Source: Saccharopolyspora gloriosae (GTDB lineage Bacteria; Actinomycetota; Actinomycetes; Mycobacteriales; Pseudonocardiaceae). Taken from it: DNA of 64,000 nt. Of the stretch, positions 18,126 through 28,635 are shown one piece after another. Position 1 is the first letter of the stretch. Every line of letters begins with the position of its first letter. The position numbers and the translations under genes were made by a program. The notes beneath the pieces are model-generated. The model was not told the DNA's origin. It did not search any database and saw only the letters and a program-made list of their open reading frames with translations. The DNA lies in the NCBI RefSeq assembly GCF_014203325.1, contig NZ_JACHIV010000001.1, positions 931,501 through 995,500 on the forward strand. Direction: 5' to 3'.

Positions 18126-18973
18126 GGTGTGCCTCCCGCAGGCCAATAGACGAGTTATGGGGCTAGTGATCAAATATGCAAGACCCATACAGGTGAAAAA
18201 CTAGAAGCGCGGGAGCGTTCAAACAAGCCGCCAAGTTGCCGCCTGCTGCGACCTTCTGGATGGGCTCCATTCGGCGGCGGCGATTACTCTGAAAGAGTTA
18301 GATTACGTGAGGCGCAACACGCTTGACTAGTGACTTTCGGTAGCCTTTGTCCTGCTCAGGCCCAGAATGAACACGGTGAGTCACTGATCCGGCGCGTACT
18401 GCCTACCTGTCGTAGCCAGGTGTCGTGTTCCCGTCGCCGGCGTGCGATTCGGCGGACGCGAGCGGTGTTCCCGGTGTTCGCGAGGTCGCGAACGGGCCGG
18501 ATTTCGGAGTGGAATCGCAGCTCAGCGGGATTTTCTGGCTGCGCGGACGACCTGGGGCGGCCGGTGGGCTCGACTGGAGCTTCCTCGCACGGAACCGACA
18601 TCGTGTCAAGAGTGGCGGCGTTTCACTCGTTCGGCGGTATGGGATTTTCACTAGGAATTGAGGAGTTGTTCGCGCGGAGCTCGACCGGGATCGGCGTGGC
18701 GCGCGAAAGGCGAGCTTTCTCGCGTTCCCGTTTCCGCGACGTCCGCAGCTTCGTGCGTTTTCGCAGGTGATGACGATTCTTCCCGGGGAGTCGCGGTTTC
18801 TCCGTTCGCAATTGCCCGGGATTACGCTGCGTTGTCCACAGGTTCATCCACAGGTGCGGACGCCCTCGCCGCGCGCGGTCGCGAGGACGTTCCGAGCGGC
18901 CCCGCGCACCGGAAGGCGACCGGTAGCCGTGGCGTCGTCCCACGAGGCGGCGTGATCGGCTACCGTGCTGGGC
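18126..18973. other. Long intergenic region upstream of the repeat gene and ctaJ
   Basis: About 850 bases without a convincing gene. The part next to the repeat gene (about 18,130-18,320) is noticeably AT-richer than the rest of the window and should hold that gene's promoter; I cannot place a confident -10/-35. A 146-codon open frame at 18330-18770 has irregular composition and no ribosome site, so I do not call it. A DnaA-box pair lies at 18832-18852, and ctaJ starts at the right edge. Confidence 0.6.
18832..18852 (+). promoter_or_regulatory. Pair of DnaA-box-like sites
   Basis: TTGTCCACA (18832-18840) is a perfect actinobacterial DnaA box. TCATCCACA (18844-18852) differs from TTATCCACA by one base. 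The two are direct repeats 12 bases apart. With only two boxes and no dnaA or dnaN nearby this is not an origin; a regulatory or DnaA-titration role is possible. Confidence 0.5.
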
Positions 18974-19240
18974 GTGACTGTGGTGGAGACCTTCCTCGTG
19001 CTGGCGGTGATCCCAGCGTCCGTGTACCTCCTGGTCACGGCGATCGCCTTCCGGTCGAGCCTGACCCGTACCCGTTATCGCGCAGGCCAGGACTGGGAGT
19101 TCGCGCCCGTGTTCTGGGTCGCGAACCCGGCAGGCGTGAGCACTGCTCCGCCCGGCGACCTGGACTCGTCCGAGACCGCGTCCGACGCCGTCGAGCACAC
19201 GCACAGCACCGACCGGGGAGGCGCACGTGGGAACTGGTGA
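18974..19240 (+). CDS. ctaJ: aa3-type cytochrome oxidase accessory subunit CtaJ
   Basis: A small membrane protein of about 88 residues with one N-terminal transmembrane helix (VETFLVLAVIPASVYLLVTAIAF). A conserved patch, YRAGQDWEFAPVFWVANPAG, and a Gly-rich C-terminus ending GGARGNW match the pattern I recall for CtaJ of the mycobacterial bc1-aa3 respiratory supercomplex. It should sit in the cytoplasmic membrane as a peripheral subunit of complex IV. GTG 18974 and GTG 18965 are both possible starts; neither has a strong ribosome site. It overlaps the DUF5130 gene by 14 bases, a linkage I also recall from mycobacteria. No other oxidase genes are nearby. Confidence 0.75.
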   Translation: MTVVETFLVLAVIPASVYLLVTAIAFRSSLTRTRYRAGQDWEFAPVFWVANPAGVSTAPPGDLDSSETASDAVEHTHSTDRGGARGNW

Positions 19241-19709
19241 GATCACCGGCGCGAGCCGGTCCGGTGAGCAGGAACTGGCGGCGGGCGAGGCCGTGACGGC
19301 GACCGGGCGGCTCTCCATCGCCCGCCGGGTCAAGCCGGAGGCGCGGCACCTGCCGTTCAGCACCGGCCAGCTCGCCCGGCTCGACGAAGCGCTCACGCTC
19401 TCCAGCCGCAGCACCGGCCTGGAGTTCGCGATCTACCTCGGCGACCTCGGTGAGCAGACCCGCGAGTCCGCGGCGGCGCTGCACGCCAACCTGGGCGCGC
19501 GCGCCGAGGAGGGGGTGCTGCTGGCGGTGTCCCCGCAGCAGCGCGCCGTCGAGATCGTCACCGGCGCGGAGTCGAAGCGCCGCGTGCCGGACCGCAGCTG
19601 CCAGCTGGCCTTGATGACCATGGTCGCCTCCTTCAAGGAAGGCGAACTGATCGACGGCCTGATCAGCGCGCTGCGGATGCTCTCCGACGCGGCGGGCACC
19701 CAGCGCTGA
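19227..19709 (+). CDS. DUF5130 (TPM-fold-like) family protein
   Basis: A 160-residue protein of the actinobacterial DUF5130 group, corresponding in position to Rv2468c. The core LARLDEALTLSSRSTGLEFAIYLGDLG, followed by EEGVLLAVSPQQRAVEIVTG, resembles the TPM domain fold, linked elsewhere to photosystem or respiratory complex maintenance. The function here is unknown, but linkage and overlap with ctaJ suggest a tie to cytochrome oxidase. GTG 19227 has GGGAGG 4 bases upstream. No transmembrane helix is visible. It is followed by a double hairpin and is convergent with pepN. Confidence 0.82.
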   Translation: MGTGEITGASRSGEQELAAGEAVTATGRLSIARRVKPEARHLPFSTGQLARLDEALTLSSRSTGLEFAIYLGDLGEQTRESAAALHANLGARAEEGVLLAVSPQQRAVEIVTGAESKRRVPDRSCQLALMTMVASFKEGELIDGLISALRMLSDAAGTQR

Positions 19710-19714
19710 GCACC

Positions 19715-19790
19715 GCGCCGGTCACGACCGGCGCAGCGACCTCCGCACGAAGCGGGAACGGGGCCGGACCGATGCGGTCCGGCCCCGTTC
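19715..19790. terminator. Double hairpin between convergent DUF5130 gene and pepN
   Basis: The first stem is GCGCCGGTC-ac-GACCGGCGC (19715-19734), 9 bp and perfect. The second is GAACGGGGCCGGACC (19756-19770) with GGTCCGGCCCCGTTC (19776-19790), 15 bp and perfect with a 5-base loop. Together they can end transcription from both sides. Confidence 0.85.
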
Positions 19791-19796
19791 GCACGC

Positions 19797-22376
<2,580 letters not shown>

Positions 22377-22553
22377 GGATCACCTCGTTGTTCGTAGGAT
22401 TCTGCGCACCGGCGTTCCGCGCCGGTGCGGGGCGCTGGAAATCCAATCACGCCGCGGCGTCGCGGTGCCGCCCGACGCCTGATCACCACCGCCGGGCGTG
22501 TCGGCGGCGCGGACGAACCCCTGGGAGATCGGGGTGCGGCGGCCGTTCATCCG

Positions 22554-22581
22554 GGAATATCGGCACATTCCCCATTCGGTT
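22554..22581 (+). promoter_or_regulatory. Candidate SigR/SigH-type promoter
   Basis: GGAATA (22554-22559) and GTT (22579-22581) resemble the thiol-stress sigma factor elements (GGAAT and GTT), but the gap is one or two bases longer than the usual 18-19. It lies 110 bases before the DsbA-like gene, whose mycobacterial homologue Rv2466c is SigH-dependent. The rest of the 315-base divergent spacer shows only a GC-rich hairpin near 22,410. Confidence 0.3.
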
Positions 22582-22691
22582 CGGCGTTCTGGGAAGAAGT
22601 TCGGGGTGGCGCGGAGTTGTACCTGTCGCGGGTGTCCGCCCGCGCCGAACCGACTTCCGTGCCGTGCACGGAACATTGTGGAGGGTTGTCC

Positions 22692-23303
22692 ATGAGCACC
22701 GAGCGCCCCAAGGTCGACTTCTACTTCGACCCGCTCTGCCCCTTCGCGTGGGTGTCGTCGCGCTGGATCCTGGAAGTCGCCCAGGTGCGGGACATCGATC
22801 TGAACTTCCGGGTGATGAGCCTGGCCGTGCTGAACTCGGGCCGGGACCTCCCGCAGGAGTACCAGGACCTGATGCTCAAGGCGTGGGGCCCGGTCCGCGT
22901 CGCGATCGCCGCCGCCAAGCACCACGGCGACGACGTGCTCGGCCCGCTCTACACCGCCCTCGGCAGCCGGATCCACAACGAGGGCCGCAAGGACTACGAG
23001 CAGGTGATCGCCGAGTCGCTGGAGGAGATCGAGCTGCCCGCGTCGCTGGCCGCGGCCGCCACCAGCACCGACTACGACGACGAGCTGCGCGCCAGCCACC
23101 ACGCCGGGATGGACCCGGTCGGCGAGGACGTCGGCACGCCCACCCTCCACGTGGACGGCGTCGCGTTCTTCGGCCCGATCACCACCCGCATTCCGCGCGG
23201 TGAGCAGGCCGGTGAGCTGTTCGACGCGGCGCGCACGCTGGCCGGTTACCCGTACTTCTTCGAGCTCAAGCGGACCCGCACCGAGTCGCCGCAGTTCGGC
23301 TGA
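22692..23303 (+). CDS. DsbA-family mycothiol-linked oxidoreductase (Rv2466c-like)
   Basis: A 203-residue thioredoxin-fold protein with a helical insertion, closely resembling M. tuberculosis Rv2466c, a mycothiol-dependent oxidoreductase/nitroreductase of the oxidative-stress response. The start [20 protein letters not shown] shows the active site as C-P-F-A: the nucleophilic Cys is kept but the second Cys of the family CPWC motif is Ala. [20 protein letters not shown] carries the cis-Pro loop. Near the C-terminus, [17 protein letters not shown] is highly conserved. ATG 22692 has a GGAGGG-type site 7 bases upstream. It is divergent from pepN, as in mycobacteria. Confidence 0.92.
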   Translation: MSTERPKVDFYFDPLCPFAWVSSRWILEVAQVRDIDLNFRVMSLAVLNSGRDLPQEYQDLMLKAWGPVRVAIAAAKHHGDDVLGPLYTALGSRIHNEGRKDYEQVIAESLEEIELPASLAAAATSTDYDDELRASHHAGMDPVGEDVGTPTLHVDGVAFFGPITTRIPRGEQAGELFDAARTLAGYPYFFELKRTRTESPQFG

Positions 23304-23373
23304 TCCGGATCGTCGCGCAGGTGGCCCGGACCTCGTCGCCGACGTGGGCCGGGCCGTGACTTCGGGAGGTCGG

Positions 23374-24114
23374 GTGCGGGAGGTGTCGGTCGTGCGGCCG
23401 GCGGGCCGGAAGCCCGGTGTCCCGGCGCTGCTGTGCGTGCCGGGGACGATGTCGGACCCGGTGATCTTCGACGGGCTCGCGGAGGCCACCGGGACCGACG
23501 TGGTCGTGGCGCCGTGGCTGGAGTGGCCGGGTCCGCACGACATGGCCTCGCTGGGCGCCGAAGTGGCACTGCTGGCGGAGCGGCACGCTCCGGTCGTGCT
23601 GCTCGGGCACTCCACCGGGGGCGTGATCGCGTTGTCCGCGGCGTTGCGCACCGACCGGGTGCGCGGCGTGGTCGTCTGCGACAGCGGCGTGAACATGCGC
23701 GGGCACGGCGACGTGGACGCGATCATCGACCGGGTGCGCGCGCAGTGGGGCCCGGAGCTGTGGCGCGCGGTCGCCCGGCGGTCGGTGCACCTGCCGCTCC
23801 CCGCGGAGGTCGCGGAGCGGCTCGACTCCTATCCGGCCGCTCTGGAGCGGGACGCCGTGCTGGTGGCGTTGCGCAGCCAGCGGGACACGGACCTGGCTCC
23901 GCGGCTCGCCGAGCTCGGGCGGCTCCCGGCGCTCGTCGTGCACGGCAGGTTCGACCGCGCCCGCACCCTCGCGCACGCGCAGGAGCTGGCGGACTCGCTG
24001 CCGGGTGCGGAACTGGTCGTGCTGGAGTGCGGGCACACGCCGCCGGTGGAGCTCCCGGACCGGTTCGCGGCGGAACTGGTGCGGTTCCTGGCCGGGTTGC
24101 CGGACGGGGGTTGA
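23374..24114 (+). CDS. Alpha/beta hydrolase
   Basis: A soluble serine hydrolase of about 246 residues, substrate unknown. The nucleophile elbow is GHSTGG, the acid is probably Asp in [11 protein letters not shown], and the catalytic His is in [12 protein letters not shown]. The N-terminal [19 protein letters not shown] carries the oxyanion-hole strand. The start is uncertain: GTG 23374 has GGGAGG close upstream, while GTG 23356 and GTG 23383 are alternatives. It lies about 70 bases after the DsbA-like gene and 85 bases before the aldehyde dehydrogenase. It has no counterpart at this site in M. tuberculosis and opens the first accessory block. Confidence 0.85.
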   Translation: MREVSVVRPAGRKPGVPALLCVPGTMSDPVIFDGLAEATGTDVVVAPWLEWPGPHDMASLGAEVALLAERHAPVVLLGHSTGGVIALSAALRTDRVRGVVVCDSGVNMRGHGDVDAIIDRVRAQWGPELWRAVARRSVHLPLPAEVAERLDSYPAALERDAVLVALRSQRDTDLAPRLAELGRLPALVVHGRFDRARTLAHAQELADSLPGAELVVLECGHTPPVELPDRFAAELVRFLAGLPDGG

Positions 24115-24199
24115 TCGGCTCCGCGGCAGCGGTGTGCTCCGCGCTCGCGTTGTGACACGCTCGGTGTCGTATCGATCAGGTCACCCTCGGGAGGAACGC

Positions 24200-25627
24200 A
24201 TGGCGGCGCCCACGACCAGCCGAACCGACCATGTCATCGGAGGCGAGCACGTCGCCGGTTCCGGAGCGCGGATCGAGGTGGTCAACCCGGCCACCGAGCA
24301 GGTGATCGGTTCGGTCCCCGCCGGAACCGCGGCGGAGGTCGACGCGGCGGTCGCCGCGGCCCGCGCCGCCTTCGACGGTTGGGCGGCCCGCCCGGTGGCG
24401 GAGCGGTCGGCCGCGGTGCGCCGGATCTCCGAGGGCATCGCGAAGCGCCGCGACGAGATCGCGGCCACGGTCACCGCCGAGATGGGTTCGCCGATCGGCT
24501 TCTCCACCCAGGTGCACGCGAGCGTCCCGGTCGCCACCTCGCGCGGCATCGCCGACCTGCTCGACGCGGGCTACGCGTGGACCGAGGAGTCGGGCAACTC
24601 GCTGATCGTCCGCGAACCGGTCGGGGTCGTCGCCGCGATCACGCCGTGGAACTACCCGCTGCACCAGATCGTGGCCAAGGTCGCCGCCGCGCTGGGCGCG
24701 GGCTGCACCGTGGTGCTCAAGCCCAGCGAGGTCGCGCCGCTCACGTCGGCCGTCTTCGCCGAGATCGTCGCCGAGGCGGGCGTGCCCGCAGGGGTGTTCA
24801 ACCTCGTGCACGGCACCGGGCCCGTCGTGGGGGAGGCGCTGGCCGCGCACCGCGACGTGGACATGGTGTCGTTCACCGGTTCCACCCGCGCCGGCCGCCG
24901 CGTCTCGGAAGTCGCCGCGCAGACCGTGAAGCGGGTGGCCCTGGAGCTCGGCGGCAAGTCCGCCAACGTGGTGCTGGAGGACGCCGACCTCGCCAAGGCC
25001 GTGAAGCTGGGCGTCGCGGGGTGCTTCCCCAACGGTGGTCAGAGCTGCAACGCGCTGACCCGCATGCTCGTCCCGGAATCGCGTTACGAGGAGGCCGTGG
25101 AGCTCGCCGTGGGCGCGGTCGCCAAGTACACCGTCGGTGACCCCACCGACGAGACGACCCGCATCGGCCCGATGGTCTCCGACGTGCAGCGCGACCGGGT
25201 CGCCGACTACATCCGCAGGGGCGTCGCCGAGGGGGCCTCGGTCGCCGTCGGCGGGCCGGAGGCGCCGGAAGGGCTGGACACCGGCTACTACGTGCGTCCC
25301 ACCGTGTTCACCGGCGTCACGCCCGAGATGACCATCGCGCGCGAGGAGATCTTCGGCCCGGTGCTGTCGATCCTGTCGTACCGCGACGAGGACGAAGCCG
25401 TGGCGATCGCGAACGACTCCGAGTACGGCCTGTCGGGCGCGGTCTTCGGCTCCGACGAGCGCGCGCTGGCCGTGGCGCGGCGCATCCGCACGGGCCAGAT
25501 CGCCGTCAACGGCGGCGCCTTCAACCCGAACGCCCCGTTCGGCGGCTACAAGCAGTCCGGCAACGGCCGCGAGTTCGGCAGGCACGGCCTGGAGGAATTC
25601 CTGGAGATCAAGTCCATCCAGCGATGA
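24200..25627 (+). CDS. NAD(P)-dependent aldehyde dehydrogenase
   Basis: A 475-residue cytosolic ALDH superfamily enzyme oxidising an aldehyde to its acid with NAD(P)+. All key residues are present: the Asn in TPWNYPLHQ, Lys and Ser/Glu of the cofactor pocket in [20 protein letters not shown], the general base Glu in [11 protein letters not shown] and the nucleophile Cys in [20 protein letters not shown] is near the C-terminus. ATG 24200 has GGAGG 5 bases upstream. The substrate cannot be read from sequence; the resemblance is to broad-range aldehyde dehydrogenases. Its stop codon is the left edge of the palindrome that controls the toxin-antitoxin pair. Confidence 0.93.
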   Translation: MAAPTTSRTDHVIGGEHVAGSGARIEVVNPATEQVIGSVPAGTAAEVDAAVAAARAAFDGWAARPVAERSAAVRRISEGIAKRRDEIAATVTAEMGSPIGFSTQVHASVPVATSRGIADLLDAGYAWTEESGNSLIVREPVGVVAAITPWNYPLHQIVAKVAAALGAGCTVVLKPSEVAPLTSAVFAEIVAEAGVPAGVFNLVHGTGPVVGEALAAHRDVDMVSFTGSTRAGRRVSEVAAQTVKRVALELGGKSANVVLEDADLAKAVKLGVAGCFPNGGQSCNALTRMLVPESRYEEAVELAVGAVAKYTVGDPTDETTRIGPMVSDVQRDRVADYIRRGVAEGASVAVGGPEAPEGLDTGYYVRPTVFTGVTPEMTIAREEIFGPVLSILSYRDEDEAVAIANDSEYGLSGAVFGSDERALAVARRIRTGQIAVNGGAFNPNAPFGGYKQSGNGREFGRHGLEEFLEIKSIQR

Positions 25628-25667
25628 CGTCGAGTACTTGACGTACGTCAAGTACTCGACGTACTTT
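25627..25667 (+). promoter_or_regulatory. 36-bp perfect palindrome overlapping a promoter (TA operator)
   Basis: Positions 25627-25662 form a perfect 36-bp palindrome with half-site ACGTCGAGTACTTGACGT. Within it, TTGACG (25638-25643) can act as -35; TACTTT (25662-25667) fits a TAnnnT -10 at an 18-base spacing. Transcription would start about 20 bases before the antitoxin ATG. Such overlap is the standard layout for autorepression by an antitoxin dimer. Confidence 0.75.
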
Positions 25668-25693
25668 CGACGCAGGCCGGAAGGAGTGCGTCG

Positions 25694-26104
25694 ATGGTGC
25701 ACTACGACAGTTACACCGAGGCGCGGACGCACCTCAAAGACCTGCTGGATGCGGCGGAGCGGGGGCGCACGGCCACGGTCCGGCGGGACAGCAGCACTGC
25801 TGTCGTGGTGGACAGCGGCCGATTGCGTCATTTCCTGGTCAGCACCACCGCGGTCCGGGCGCATGTCGTCGCTGAGGACGAGGGGTGGTCGGTCTTCCTC
25901 GACGGCGTCCCGGTGGCGGCTGACGGGGCGACCTTCGACGAAGCCATCGACGAGATGATCGCCGCGCTCCGCGAGTACGCCGAGGACTGGCAGGAGCGGC
26001 TTCTGGACGCCCCGAACCATCAGGAGAACTGGGGGATGGTCCAGCTCGTCGAGCTCAGCGACGACCCGCAGTTGCGCGCGTGGTTGCTGGGAGCGGCGGA
26101 GTGA
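25694..26104 (+). CDS. Antitoxin, PHD/YefM-like with HicB-like C-terminal part
   Basis: A 136-residue putative antitoxin. The N-terminal 50 residues (YTEARTHLKDLLDAAERGRTATVRRD) look like a Phd/YefM DNA-binding fold, annotated as prevent-host-death in related genomes. Residues 55-105 (VAEDEGWSVFLDGVPVA, then TFDEAIDEMIAALREYAEDW) resemble the partial RNase-H fold of HicB antitoxins. ATG 25694 has AAGGAG 7 bases upstream, directly behind the palindromic promoter. The stop overlaps the next gene's start (GTGA), the usual coupling of antitoxin to toxin. The family call is moderate; the hybrid nature is an inference from the sequence pattern. Confidence 0.75.
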   Translation: MVHYDSYTEARTHLKDLLDAAERGRTATVRRDSSTAVVVDSGRLRHFLVSTTAVRAHVVAEDEGWSVFLDGVPVAADGATFDEAIDEMIAALREYAEDWQERLLDAPNHQENWGMVQLVELSDDPQLRAWLLGAAE

Positions 26105-26526
26105 AGCCTCCTCGCGCCACCCGGGCCGACCACGAGCGGTTCTGCGCGCGCGAGGGTTGGACGCGCGTCCGGAACGCGAGAGGGCGTACCGGGACGCACC
26201 ACGTCATCTACGAGCTGACGTTGCCCGATGGCCGGGTGCTGCGCACGAGGATTTCCCATCCCCCTGACCGGAGCACGTACGGCCCGAGCCTCTGGGCTCA
26301 CATCTTGCGTGACCAGCTTCAAGTGTCGGAGGACGATTTCTGGGCGTGCGTCGACCGAAAAGTGCTGCCGGATCGAGGGTTCCCGGTTCGTTCGTCGTCG
26401 GAGTCGCTTCCCGCGGAGTTGGTCCGCTTGCTGGTCCACCGGGCCGGGGTTCCGGAGGCCGAGATCAGGACGATGACCAAAGACGAGGCGATCACTCGGC
26501 TGAACGCGTACTGGAACGGTCTCTGA
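26101..26526 (+). CDS. Putative toxin, cytotoxic translational repressor family
   Basis: A 141-residue partner of the preceding antitoxin, beginning at GTG 26101 with a four-base GTGA overlap. The segment GTHHVIYELTLPDGRVLRTRISHP has the small beta-sheet and invariant His seen in HicA-like RNA-binding toxins; YGPSLWAHILRDQLQV and SEDDFWACV follow. Actinobacterial relatives are commonly annotated as a cytotoxic translational repressor of a toxin-antitoxin system. The likely target is mRNA or ribosomal activity, but nothing here proves it. There is no membrane segment. The pair sits in an accessory block between the aldehyde dehydrogenase and endonuclease V. Confidence 0.72.
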   Translation: MKPPRATRADHERFCAREGWTRVRNARGRTGTHHVIYELTLPDGRVLRTRISHPPDRSTYGPSLWAHILRDQLQVSEDDFWACVDRKVLPDRGFPVRSSSESLPAELVRLLVHRAGVPEAEIRTMTKDEAITRLNAYWNGL

Positions 26527-26550
26527 CCGCCTGGCGCCTAGGGTGGTGGC

Positions 26551-27222
26551 GTGGTTCAGGTTCGGGAGTTGCACGAGTGGCCGTCCGCCGAGGCGGAGGC
26601 CGTCGCCGTCCAGGAGCGGTTGAGGTCGATGGTGCGCTTCGACGGCGCCCCGGAGGAGGTTCGGACCGTCGCCGGGTTGGACGTCGCCTACGCCGAGGGA
26701 TCCGATGACGTCATCGCCGCGGTCACGGTGCTGAACCTGGCTGATCTGTCCGTTGTGGACAGTTCGGTGGTCCGGGCGCGGGCGGAATTCCCCTACGTGC
26801 CGGGGTTGTTCGCGTTCCGCGAGGCTCCGTCGCTGCTGGAGGCGCTGGCCGGGCTCGACGTCGAGCCGGACGTGCTGGTCTGCGACGGGCAGGGGCTGGC
26901 GCATCCGCGGCGCTTCGGCCTGGCCTGCCACCTCGGAGTGCTCACGGACCTGCCGAGCATCGGTGTCGGCAAGACCTCGCTGGGGAAGTACGACCCGCCG
27001 GGCCCGGAACGCGGCGACCGATCACCGCTGCTGCTCGACGACGAACCGGTCGGGAGCGCGCTGCGCACGCAGCCGCGCGTCAAGCCGATCTTCGTCTCGG
27101 TCGGCCACCGCTGCACCCTCGACGCAGCCTGCGACCTGGTGCTCCGCCTCGCCCCCCGCTATCGCCTCCCGGAAACCACCCGAACCGCCGACCAACTGGG
27201 CCGAGCCGAATCCCGACGCTGA
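26551..27222 (+). CDS. nfi: Endonuclease V
   Basis: A 223-residue DNA repair nuclease that nicks DNA one base 3' of deaminated purines (hypoxanthine); many homologues also cut inosine-containing RNA. The catalytic residues are visible: first Asp in AGLDVAY, the lesion-wedge PYIP-type loop in FPYVPGLFAFRE, and the second Asp in VCDGQGLAHPRRFGLACHLG. GIGVGKT-like SIGVGKTSLGKY follows. The size fits the family. GTG 26551 is the first start after the toxin gene. Its position next to a deaminase-tipped toxin locus may be coincidence, but repair of deaminated bases would fit. It is convergent with the YwqK remnant. Confidence 0.92.
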   Translation: MVQVRELHEWPSAEAEAVAVQERLRSMVRFDGAPEEVRTVAGLDVAYAEGSDDVIAAVTVLNLADLSVVDSSVVRARAEFPYVPGLFAFREAPSLLEALAGLDVEPDVLVCDGQGLAHPRRFGLACHLGVLTDLPSIGVGKTSLGKYDPPGPERGDRSPLLLDDEPVGSALRTQPRVKPIFVSVGHRCTLDAACDLVLRLAPRYRLPETTRTADQLGRAESRR

Positions 27223-27236
27223 CGTGATGAAGCGGC

Positions 27237-27255
27237 CAGCTCCCCGCGGGAGCTG
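27237..27255. terminator. Short hairpin between convergent genes
   Basis: CAGCTCCC (27237-27244) pairs perfectly with GGGAGCTG (27248-27255) around a 3-base loop, between endonuclease V and the end of the YwqK remnant. It is probably a bidirectional terminator. Confidence 0.5.
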
Positions 27256-27275
27256 CGTGCCCATTGTGCGGGTGG

Positions 27276-27497
27276 TCATCGAGAGTCCCTCGTCAGTTTT
27301 CCGGACTCGTCCCAGGTTTGCACTCGGATAGGCGTGCCCTGCGCGTCGAACTCACGTTCTTCGGCGATATGATTGTTCCGGTGCCATTTGCGAGAGATTC
27401 CAGTGGGACGTCCGAGTGTGAAGTGTTCCTCTACGCGGACGTTCCCATCCGGATACCATTCCCAGGTCGAGCCGTGTTCTTGTCCGTCCCGGGTGCA
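27276..27497 (-). pseudogene. Remnant of a second YwqK-type immunity gene
   Basis: 73 codons on the minus strand, from CTRDGQEHGSTWEWYPDGNV to TRDSR, match the C-terminal half of the intact YwqK-like gene just upstream. They keep the W/Y-PDG and K/REWHxNxxIA repeat pattern. No start codon or ribosome site exists in front of the homologous part, although the frame stays open back to 27959. It is most simply a decayed tandem duplicate or the leftover of an exchanged immunity cassette. Confidence 0.65.
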
Positions 27498-27574
27498 AGC
27501 GGGTTTCGCCGACGTGTTCGTGGCAAGGCTGCGGTTGGCTGCATTCAGTGGGGGTGAGCCGGGTCGTTGTGGCC

Positions 27575-27913
27575 CTAGATCTGGATCCCGTTCTCGTCCC
27601 AAGCTCGGAAGTCGACTTGTGAGCCGTGATCGTCGAAATCGGATTCCGTGGCGATCTGGCCGTTCGGATGCCATTCGCGATGCGTGCCGATCGGTATCCC
27701 GTTTCGCATCTGCCCTTCCTTGCGCAGGAGATCCGGGCTCCGCCATTCCTGGTAGGGGCCGTCCGGGTATCCCGCGAAGTAGGAGTGGGTTGATACCACG
27801 CGGCCGTCCTGACTTGTTGCTACCGTGACGCCGGTGAACGGCTCGCCTTGGTGGAAGACGTGTCCGGACGCGTCCAGAACGACGTCCTCTTCGTCGATGC
27901 GGAGATTGATCAC
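27575..27913 (-). CDS. YwqK/MORN-repeat-like immunity protein
   Basis: A 112-residue protein with short repeats of the MORN/YwqK type: GYPDGPYQEWRSPDLLRKEG, then GIPIGTHREWHPNGQIATES. In Bacillus subtilis ywqK neutralises the deaminase-domain toxin YwqJ, so a role as immunity protein for the large toxin upstream is likely. The start is GTG 27913 with GAGGAG 11 bases before it. It is downstream of the SUKH-type gene in the same direction, separated by 164 bases. It lacks membrane segments. Which of the two candidate immunity proteins acts on the present toxin cannot be decided from sequence. Confidence 0.75.
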   Translation of the reverse strand: MINLRIDEEDVVLDASGHVFHQGEPFTGVTVATSQDGRVVSTHSYFAGYPDGPYQEWRSPDLLRKEGQMRNGIPIGTHREWHPNGQIATESDFDDHGSQVDFRAWDENGIQI

Positions 27914-28077
27914 TCCGGCCGGAACTCCTCGAGTCGATTTCGTCCGTGCTATCGGTCAAGGCGTTCGGCGTCGTAGCGGTCTGGTGGTCTCGCTCGGCCC
28001 CAGCGTTCGCCGCTGCCCGCTTGCCCGTAACAACGAAACCGGTTGGTAGATGGGAATTGCTGTTCCATGGATGGGTT

Positions 28078-28635
28078 CTAATGTGAAAAATACTTGCGAA
28101 CCAGCTCTTCGCCGCTTCCTGGGCGTGCGGCGAGGGTTTCCCGCCAGCGCAGAACGTTGTTCGACGCGGATCGGAACCACTCCACGACGCTGGGCCAGGT
28201 CTCCGTCACCACCGGTTCGTCGCCTTCATCCTCGTCATCGGCTTCGCGCGCCATCCAGACGGGAGGTGCTTCCAGGTTGATGAGTGGAGCGGGGATGAAC
28301 TGGTACTCGTATCCGCCATGGCCGGTAAGCACCAATGCTTCCCGAACGTCGATGGCGGTGTCCTTGAGTAGGTCCGCTGCCTCTTCCTTGAGCTGGGGGC
28401 CCGTATCGATCACGCCGAAGGTGCTGCCCGAGAACCACAGTCCCGGGGCTGCTCCGATGAGTCGATAGACTTCCCGCAGCGCTTCGGGAATGGCAGGGGC
28501 CCCCTGGCTGCGAGTGAACTCCCAAATTTGCTCGTCGCTCGCGCCTCTGCTGGTTTCCGGCTTCCAGCCCTGGCTTGTCGTATCTGTGAAGATGGCTTGG
28601 ATCTGAGCTGTGGGGCTGTTTTGTGAATCAGGCAC
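28078..28635 (-). CDS. SMI1/KNR4 (SUKH) family immunity protein
   Basis: A 185-residue protein of the SUKH superfamily, the commonest immunity fold in bacterial polymorphic toxin loci. The hallmark helix and loop are SDEQIWEFTRSQGAPAIPEALREVYRLIGAAPGLWFSG. The core strand region DEDEGDEPVVTETWPSVVEWF follows. I chose GTG 28635 because GGAGAGG lies 9 bases upstream and the gene then overlaps the end of the toxin by 8 bases (GTGCCTGA); an ATG at 28653 is possible but poorly served. Tight coupling to the toxin makes this the prime immunity candidate. Confidence 0.85.
   Translation of the reverse strand: MPDSQNSPTAQIQAIFTDTTSQGWKPETSRGASDEQIWEFTRSQGAPAIPEALREVYRLIGAAPGLWFSGSTFGVIDTGPQLKEEAADLLKDTAIDVREALVLTGHGGYEYQFIPAPLINLEAPPVWMAREADDEDEGDEPVVTETWPSVVEWFRSASNNVLRWRETLAARPGSGEELVRKYFSH

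Noticed and set aside
16911-18149. Plus-strand frames of up to 412 codons (ADPHAAVFAADP type) across the 27-bp array
   Set aside because: The repeats keep all frames open. Base changes between units are synonymous only on the minus strand, so that strand is the coding one.
18330-18770. 146-codon plus-strand gene in the long spacer
   Set aside because: No ribosome site, irregular Arg/Ser-rich composition and no recognisable domain.
18832-18852. Chromosomal replication origin
   Set aside because: Only two DnaA boxes, and no dnaA, dnaN or gyrase genes nearby.
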